64,000 nucleotides of DNA from Kribbella flavida DSM 17836. Lineage in GTDB: Bacteria > Actinomycetota > Actinomycetes > Propionibacteriales > Kribbellaceae. Position numbers and translations under genes: made by a program. Positions within the stretch are counted from its first letter, which is position 1. Each line of letters opens with the position of its first letter. The stretch spans positions 5,890,001 through 5,954,000 of the forward strand of contig NC_013729.1 in assembly GCF_000024345.1 (NCBI RefSeq), in the 5' to 3' direction. Positions 59,130 to 64,000 of the stretch are shown here, piece by piece. A model generated the notes under the pieces. That model searched no databases. It saw only the letters and a program-made list of their open reading frames with translations, and was not told the origin of the DNA.

Positions 59130-59975
59130 ATGCCAGTAGTGCCGAACCGCGCGGACCGCCCCGCCGCCGAGCGGCAGCAGCTCGCCGACGGCGCCGAGGC
59201 GCCCGGGTCCGCCGCAGCCGTCAGCGCCCAGGCCGCCAGGTCCGCTCCGGCCGCGGACGTTGGCACAGAGGCCCATGGGTCCGCCCCGATCGTCGGCGCG
59301 CAGGCAAACGGGTCCGCCCCGGGCGCAGCCGTCGGCGCGGGGGTGGCCGAGCTTCCTCGTGACCTGGTCACCCGGGGACTTGCGGCGGCGCGCAGCGCGA
59401 TCGAGACCGAAGCCGCGGCCGTCTCCGCCCTGGCGGACCGCCTCGACGGCGTGTTCCTCGACGTGCTGACCGCGGTGGCCGGCTGCCAGGGACACCTGGT
59501 CGTCACCGGCCTCGGCAAGTCCGGCCTGGTCGGCCGCAAGATCGCCGCGACGCTGGCCTCCACCGGCACCCCGGCCACCTTCATCCACGCCGGCGACGCG
59601 CTGCACGGCGACTCCGGCGCCGTCACCTCGCGCGACCTGGTGCTGGCGCTGTCCGCGTCGGGCGAGACCGCCGAGGTGTGCGCGTTCGCCCGGATGCTCG
59701 CCGAGCGCTCGATCCCGGTGATCGCGATGACCGGCGCCGAGCACTCCACCCTGGCCCAGCTGGCGACGTACACGCTGGACACGATGGTGCTGCGCGAGGC
59801 GGATCCGCTCAACCTCGCGCCGACCGCGTCGACCACGGCCGCACTGGTGATGGGCGATGCACTCGCCTGCGCCCTCGTCGTCCTGCGGGAGTTCACCCAC
59901 CACGACTTCGCCCGGTTCCATCCGTCCGGCACGCTCGGCGCCCGGCTGCTCGGCTCCGGGGAGCAGGCCCCATGA
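59130..59975 (+). CDS. SIS-domain sugar-phosphate isomerase (KpsF/GutQ-like, no CBS domains)
   Basis: A 281-residue protein. The first 75 residues are an Ala/Gly-rich, repetitive segment (GSAP and VGAQA units). The SIS domain of the arabinose-5-phosphate isomerase type follows: VVTGLGKSGLVGRKIAATLASTG, LALSASGETAEVCA, LNLAPTASTTAALVMGDALA and FHPSGTLGARLL. KpsF/KdsD proteins carry two CBS domains afterwards; they are missing here, as the gene ends right after the SIS fold. Probably a catabolic ketose/aldose phosphate isomerase working with the kinase that follows. Start ATG 59130. Confidence 0.82.
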   Translation: MPVVPNRADRPAAERQQLADGAEAPGSAAAVSAQAARSAPAADVGTEAHGSAPIVGAQANGSAPGAAVGAGVAELPRDLVTRGLAAARSAIETEAAAVSALADRLDGVFLDVLTAVAGCQGHLVVTGLGKSGLVGRKIAATLASTGTPATFIHAGDALHGDSGAVTSRDLVLALSASGETAEVCAFARMLAERSIPVIAMTGAEHSTLAQLATYTLDTMVLREADPLNLAPTASTTAALVMGDALACALVVLREFTHHDFARFHPSGTLGARLLGSGEQAP

Positions 59976-59985
59976 CGGTACCGAT

Positions 59986-60139
59986 GCCGCGCCTCCGGCG
60001 CGGCGGGTCATGGGGCTGGAACTCCCGCCCTTCCCTCGTCACTCCAGTCGCTTCGCTCCCTCCGCTCCTCAGTCCAGGCCGGGAGGCCCCATGACCGGGC
60101 TCCCTCCACTCCTCAGTCCAGGCCGGGAGGCCCCATGAC
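59986..60139 (+). repeat. dispersed repeat, copy C, with duplicated right arm
   Basis: Hairpin GCCGCGCC-TCC-GGCGCGGC (59986-60004), 89-bp unit (60007-60095) with the GTCATGGGGC/GCCCCATGAC ends. A second copy of the last 40 or so bases (from CTCCCTCCACTCC to CCCCATGAC) ends at 60139. The duplicated arm, not the first, supplies the kinase ribosome site and ATG (60135). A further copy of the hairpin's left half (GATGCCGCGCCTCCGGCG) falls inside the kinase's first codons. Confidence 0.85.
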
Positions 60140-61154
60140 CGGACCGATGCCGCGCCTCCGGCGTACCCGGTACGACGTGTGCGTGCTCGGCTCGTTCATG
60201 AAGGACCTGGTCGCCAGCGCGGACCGGCGGCCGCTGCCCGGGGAGACCCTGCACGGCACGGCGTTCGCGGAGTTCCTCGGCGGCAAGGGCGTGAACCAGG
60301 CGATCGCCGCGGCCCGGATGGGCGCCCGGACCGCCATCGTCGGAACCATCGGCGCCGACCGGTACGGCGAGGAGTTCCTGGACCTGCTGACCACCGACGG
60401 CGTCGACACCGGCTGGGTGGTCCGGCACCCCGAGCTCGGGACCGGCGTCGGGCTGCCGCTGGTCCTGCCGGACGGCAGCAACTCGATCATCATCGTGTCC
60501 CGCGCGAACGCGGCGATCACCCCGGCCGACATCGAGGCGGCCGGCGAGGTGCTGACCGGCAGCCGGGTGCTGAGCGTCCAGCTCGAACTCCCGGTCGAGG
60601 CGAGCCGGGCTGCCCTCCGGCTCGCCTCGGCCGCGGGCGTCACCACGATCCTCACCCCCGCGCCGGTCGGGCCGGTGGACGCGTCGCTGACGGAGTACGT
60701 CGACATCCTGGTCCCGAACGAGGTCGAGGCCGCCGCGCTGACCGGACTCGACTGCGACGACGAGTCGCAGGTCCCGGCGATCGCGCGCAAGCTGGCCGAC
60801 GAGTGGGACCTGCGCGGCTGCGTGGTGACGCTCGGTTCGCGGGGAGCGTTCGTGCTGGACCGGACCGCGGGCGTCGAGCTGCGGGTCGCGCCGCACCGCG
60901 TCGCGACGGTCGACACCGTCGGGGCCGGCGACGCCTTCTGCGGATCGCTCGCGGCCTCCCTGGCGGAGGGCGCGCCGCTGACGGACGCGGTACGCCTGGC
61001 GAACGCGGCGGGCGCCCTGTCGACCACCGTCAACGGCGCCGCCGCCTCCGCTCCCGGGCGGGCCGAGGCCGAGGATCTGCTGGGCTCCGTCCTGGTCGGG
61101 GGCGCCCCGGAAACAGAAGCGTCACCACTCGCCGTCGCACCGCCCAACCCGTGA
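60135..61154 (+). CDS. PfkB/ribokinase-family sugar kinase
   Basis: A 339-residue kinase with N-terminal VLGSFMKDLVASADRRPLPGET and GGKGVNQAIAAARMGA (substrate site) and C-terminal DTVGAGDAFCGSLAASL (anion hole and catalytic Asp). It phosphorylates a sugar or sugar phosphate; ribokinase-like by overall pattern. The first ten residues (MTGPMPRLRR) are encoded by repeat-derived DNA, so ATG 60147 could be a minimal start. It follows the SIS isomerase and precedes the LacI gene: uptake, phosphorylation and isomerisation of one sugar is the likely joint job. Confidence 0.92.
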   Translation: MTGPMPRLRRTRYDVCVLGSFMKDLVASADRRPLPGETLHGTAFAEFLGGKGVNQAIAAARMGARTAIVGTIGADRYGEEFLDLLTTDGVDTGWVVRHPELGTGVGLPLVLPDGSNSIIIVSRANAAITPADIEAAGEVLTGSRVLSVQLELPVEASRAALRLASAAGVTTILTPAPVGPVDASLTEYVDILVPNEVEAAALTGLDCDDESQVPAIARKLADEWDLRGCVVTLGSRGAFVLDRTAGVELRVAPHRVATVDTVGAGDAFCGSLAASLAEGAPLTDAVRLANAAGALSTTVNGAAASAPGRAEAEDLLGSVLVGGAPETEASPLAVAPPNP

Positions 61155-61203
61155 GACCCTAGTGCCGTCCAGACGGCCGGCGGGTGTGCACCGGGGAGTG
61201 AGC

Positions 61204-62220
61204 ATGACGACGATCTACGACGTCGCGCGTAGATCCGGCGTGTCTCCGGCCACCGTCTCCCGGGTGCTGAGCGGCCGCCGCAACGTCGACCCGGAGCTGT
61301 CGGAGAAGGTCCGCACGGCGGTCGCCGAGCTCGGCTACCGGCCGAACGGCGTGGCCCGGAACCTGCGCCGGGCGAGCACGAACCTGTGGGCCGTGGTCAT
61401 CTCCGACATCGAGAACCCGTTCTTCACCTCGCTGGTCCGGGGGCTGGAGGACGTCGCCCAGACCGAGGGCTACCACGTCGTACTGTGCAACTCCGACGAG
61501 GACCCGGCCAAGGAAGCGGCGTACGCGTCGGCGGTGCTGACCGAGCAGATGGCCGGGGTGGTGATCTCCCCGACCAGCACGGCCGAGGGGGTGCAGCAGC
61601 TCGCCGAGGCGAGAACGCCGCTGGTGCTGATCGACCGCCGGGTCGAAGGCGTCGAGGCCGACACCGTGCTGGTCGACAACGAGCACGGCGCCGCCGAGGG
61701 CGTGAAGCATCTGATCGACGGCGGCTACCGGCGGATCGCTTGCATCACCGGCCCACGCCGGGTGAGTACGGCGATGGACCGCCTCGCCGGGTACCGCGCG
61801 GCCCTGCGCGGCGGCGGCATCCGCTACGACAAGGACCTGGTCCGGCACGCCGACTTCCGCGAGGCCGGCGGCTACGCCGCGATGGAAAGCCTGCTGGAGC
61901 TGTCCGAACCGCCCGAGGCGCTGTTCGTCACCAACAACCTGATGACGGTCGGCGCCCTGGAGTGCCTGGCCAAGAAGCGCCTCCGCGCCCCCGACGACAT
62001 CGCCGTGGTCGGCTTCGACGACATCCCCTGGGCCGACCTGGTCGTCCCCAGCCTCACCACCGTCGCGCAGCCCACCTACGAGCTCGGCCGCACCGCCGGC
62101 CTGCTGCTCAAGGACCGCATCGCCGCCCCCGGCCGCCCGCCGTCCACCGTCACCCTCCGCACCGAGCTCCACATCCGCGCCACGTCGGCCCCGAAGAAGC
62201 CACCCCGCCCGAAGAAGTAG
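61204..62220 (+). CDS. LacI-family transcriptional regulator
   Basis: A 338-residue LacI/GalR regulator: HTH TIYDVARRSGVSPATVSRVL, hinge region around PNGVARNLRRAST, effector domain (AVVISDIENPFFTSLVRGLE; VALFVTNN-type and VVGFDDIPWADLV segments). ATG 61204 with GGGGAG upstream. Last gene of the SIS-kinase-LacI run and the probable repressor acting at the AATCGATTTC sites between the two divergent operons. Confidence 0.93.
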   Translation: MTTIYDVARRSGVSPATVSRVLSGRRNVDPELSEKVRTAVAELGYRPNGVARNLRRASTNLWAVVISDIENPFFTSLVRGLEDVAQTEGYHVVLCNSDEDPAKEAAYASAVLTEQMAGVVISPTSTAEGVQQLAEARTPLVLIDRRVEGVEADTVLVDNEHGAAEGVKHLIDGGYRRIACITGPRRVSTAMDRLAGYRAALRGGGIRYDKDLVRHADFREAGGYAAMESLLELSEPPEALFVTNNLMTVGALECLAKKRLRAPDDIAVVGFDDIPWADLVVPSLTTVAQPTYELGRTAGLLLKDRIAAPGRPPSTVTLRTELHIRATSAPKKPPRPKK

Positions 62221-62228
62221 CCGAACTG

Positions 62229-63122
62229 CTAGTGCGGAGGCGGTGGTGGGGTGTTGCCTTGGCGGATCCAGTGGAGGTAGTCGCGGGCGCTTGCTGTGGG
62301 TGGTCGGAGGCGCAGCCCGGCAGCGACGGCACGGTTGTTGGCGAGCTGGAAGGTCCCGTCGTTGGAGCCGTCGTGGGGTAGGTGGAAGCGGTCCACCTCG
62401 GGGGTCCAGTCGATCGGGAGGTCGGCTGGTACGACGGAGTGCCAGGCGTCCAGCAGGTCTGCCATCCGCCAGGTGGAGCTGACGGCGGTGAAGGGGCCGG
62501 GCAGGCGGTTGATGGTGACCAGGAGGAGGAAGTCGGCCAGGTCGCGGGCGTCGATCCACTGGATGGGCTGGTCGGGGCGGGCAGCGCACTCGAGGGTGCC
62601 GCCGGTGGCCAGGGCCTCGCCCCAGTTGCCGAAGTCGGGGTTGTAGGGGCCGACCACGAAGCCGGAGCGGACGGCCGCGGTGCGGTCGCCGTACCGGGTG
62701 GTGAGGAGCTGCTCGGCGCGGACCTTCGACGGGCCGTACAGGTCCATCGTGAACACGTTCTCCGGTGCGTCCGGCGGCCAGGACAACAACGCGGCGTCCT
62801 CGGTCTGGCCGGGCAGCACCTTGTCCGCGTAGACCGCGATCGAGGACATGAAGGTGTAGTGGCCGACCCGGTCCCTCAGCACCTCGGCGCTGCGGCGAAC
62901 GTCGTGGACCAGCAGGCCGGACAGGTCGATCACGCCGTCCCACTCGGCACCGGCGAGGGCGTCCGGCGCTGCTCGCTCGCCGGTGATGCGGCGCACCTCG
63001 GGGAACAGGTGCGGGGCGGTTCGGCCGCGGTTGAAGAGGGTGACCTCGTGGCCGTCGCGCAGGGCTGCCTCGACGACGTGCCGGCCGAGGTTCTTCGTGC
63101 CACCGAGGATCAGGAGGTTCAT
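62229..63122 (-). CDS. NAD-dependent epimerase/dehydratase-like reductase
   Basis: A 297-residue extended short-chain dehydrogenase-type protein. The nucleotide motif is LILGGTKNLGRHVVEAAL, and the Ser and Tyr-x3-Lys of the active site are in TFMSSIAVYAD and LYGPSKVRAE. It is closest in look to actinobacterial mRNA-binding/epimerase-like SDRs; substrate unknown. It overlaps the APH-like kinase by 4 bp. The tail is a run of Pro (NTPPPPPH). Confidence 0.87.
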   Translation of the reverse strand: MNLLILGGTKNLGRHVVEAALRDGHEVTLFNRGRTAPHLFPEVRRITGERAAPDALAGAEWDGVIDLSGLLVHDVRRSAEVLRDRVGHYTFMSSIAVYADKVLPGQTEDAALLSWPPDAPENVFTMDLYGPSKVRAEQLLTTRYGDRTAAVRSGFVVGPYNPDFGNWGEALATGGTLECAARPDQPIQWIDARDLADFLLLVTINRLPGPFTAVSSTWRMADLLDAWHSVVPADLPIDWTPEVDRFHLPHDGSNDGTFQLANNRAVAAGLRLRPPTASARDYLHWIRQGNTPPPPPH

Positions 63123-63982
63123 CGGAGGTTGCCCAGCAGGTCTTCGAGCTCGGTCGCGAGAGGGGCGATCCAGTCGGTCGAGGAAGGGACGGTGTGCACA
63201 CCTTCCTCGACGACCCAGGACAGGGCCCGGAGAACGAAGGTACAACCGCCGAGCAGGGTCTGGTGGTGCACCAGCTCGGGGTCGGCGGCGGCGGCCTCGC
63301 AGTAGCGGTTGATCAACGGCTCGCGGTCGTGGCCTAGGGCAACGGCATCACGGAGCAGGGTGTAGAGGTCGGAGAGCTGCGGCGCGAGGTGGGCCAGCGG
63401 CCAGTCGACGGCGGTCCAGCGGGTGCCGTCGGTGACCAGGTTCTTCGGCACGAAGTCCCCGTGCACGACGGCCGCCGGTACGTCGCGGTGCAGGTCGGCC
63501 AGTGCGGGCCGCAACCGGGTCTCGATCGCGTCGCGCAGTCCCGCGGCCGGCGTACCGATCCGGTCCGCCAGCTCCAGCACCCGCTCCGGCCCGAAGTCGC
63601 TCTCCCCCGCGACCTGCGCCGAGCGGATCTGTGCCAGCAGGTCCACCGACGCCAGGAAACCCTCCGCGCTCGGCTCGAGCTCCAGCGTCACCCGCCCCAC
63701 GTCGGCCAGCACCAGCAGGACGGCGTCGTCGGTCCGCGCCAGGTCGATCAGCTCGGGCGCGGGCAGCCGGAGCGGCCGCACGAACCGCTCGTACGCCGTC
63801 CCCTCGCCGGCCTGGGCGTCGCTGCCGCGCTTGGCGATCACGCTGCGCAGCCCGTAGGACAGCCGCCACACCTCGGAGGATCCCCACTGCCGGAGCAGCT
63901 CCCCGGCCAGTTCTTCCCGATCGGGAGCCCCCGTGGACTTGAGCACAGCCGACTCGACGGCTTCGATCCACACCGGCAGCAC
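63119..63982 (-). CDS. aminoglycoside-phosphotransferase-like kinase
   Basis: A 287-residue APH/choline-kinase-fold protein. The catalytic loop is VVHGDFVPKNLV (Asp and Asn) and the metal Asp is in WTAVDWPLAHLAPQ. The N-lobe Lys may be in SVIAKRG. Start GTG 63982: AAAGGAG lies 8 nt upstream, and the frame also runs on to the window edge (GTG 64000), so an upstream start cannot be excluded. Many such genes are not resistance enzymes. Coupled to the epimerase-like gene (ATGA). Confidence 0.82.
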   Translation of the reverse strand: MLPVWIEAVESAVLKSTGAPDREELAGELLRQWGSSEVWRLSYGLRSVIAKRGSDAQAGEGTAYERFVRPLRLPAPELIDLARTDDAVLLVLADVGRVTLELEPSAEGFLASVDLLAQIRSAQVAGESDFGPERVLELADRIGTPAAGLRDAIETRLRPALADLHRDVPAAVVHGDFVPKNLVTDGTRWTAVDWPLAHLAPQLSDLYTLLRDAVALGHDREPLINRYCEAAAADPELVHHQTLLGGCTFVLRALSWVVEEGVHTVPSSTDWIAPLATELEDLLGNLR

Positions 63983-64000
63983 AGCGAGAACTCCTTTCAC

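Noticed and set aside
1..64000. tRNA, rRNA, transposase or phage genes
   Set aside because: None recognised on either strand; the repeats found have no associated recombinase in the window.
63119..64000. Aminoglycoside resistance gene
   Set aside because: The APH fold is shared by many kinases; no close motif match to a known resistance enzyme and the neighbour is a housekeeping-like epimerase.

Overview
The window looks like chromosomal DNA of a high-GC Gram-positive bacterium (Actinomycetota). Evidence: very high GC with GC-rich third codon positions, many GTG starts, short overlaps between co-directional genes, and gene families typical of the group (DUF3117, DUF1844, a sigE-rseA-htrA locus, long-form hisG, CGNR-type regulators, MmyB-type XRE regulators, an actinobacterial glgA/glgM). 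The sugar-transport clusters and overall style suggest Propionibacteriales, perhaps Kribbella-like. That placement is inference from gene content. No rRNA, tRNA, CRISPR array, transposase or prophage was found.

Layout. 1-3.7 kb: infC-rpmI-rplT-trmH with a leader terminator hairpin, then DUF1844. 3.7-5.6 kb: divergent MFS pump and TetR. 5.7-12.6 kb: LacI-controlled sugar island with an ABC importer (binding protein and two permeases), a secreted GH18 enzyme with a discoidin domain, and a GH5-like glycosidase. 12.6-18.6 kb: TetR/MFS pair and a DUF1707-ABC-FtsX operon. 18.6-23 kb: SseB, a uridine-kinase-like protein, an aldose epimerase, and hisE-hisG-PH protein. 23-27.9 kb: envelope-stress locus sigE-rseA-rseB-like-htrA with tatB and a single-domain biotin carrier protein. 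28-33 kb: CGNR/MFS/GNAT, then SIS isomerase/DeoR and an O-methyltransferase. 33-40 kb: a kynurenine catabolic operon (kynureninase, kynurenine monooxygenase, aminomuconate-semialdehyde dehydrogenase, RidA, 3-hydroxyanthranilate dioxygenase, ACMSD, formamidase-like hydrolase), overlapping glgC at its upstream end. 41-46.9 kb: glgA, a frameshifted XRE regulator, aldo/keto reductase, pepA and DUF3117. 47-53 kb: PaaX and an enoyl-CoA hydratase, snapalysin, tag, a DivIVA-domain protein, LOG protein and dapE. 53-55.8 kb: VOC protein, a palindrome array, a CGNR protein and a maleylpyruvate-isomerase-like protein. 55.8-62.2 kb: a second LacI-controlled sugar island (binding protein, two permeases of which one is frameshifted, a SIS isomerase and a PfkB kinase). 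62.2-64 kb: a nucleotide-sugar-epimerase-like protein and an APH-like kinase.

The most unusual observation is a dispersed repeat of about 110 bp present three times (35682-35790, 53076-53185, 59986-60139). Each copy lies between two co-directional genes. Each has a GC hairpin followed by an 86-89 bp unit bounded by the 10-bp inverted repeat GTCATGGGGC/GCCCCATGAC. The right end supplies both the Shine-Dalgarno sequence (GGGAGG) and the ATG of the downstream gene (ridA, dapE, PfkB kinase). One copy interrupts an otherwise tightly overlapping kynurenine operon. A separate array of four long palindromes lies at 53924-54398.

Regulation is unusually readable here. Both LacI islands have sigma70-like promoters with palindromic operators just downstream of the -10 box. 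The DeoR gene has three 8-mers spaced exactly 10 bp apart. sigE has a candidate ECF-type promoter upstream of itself.
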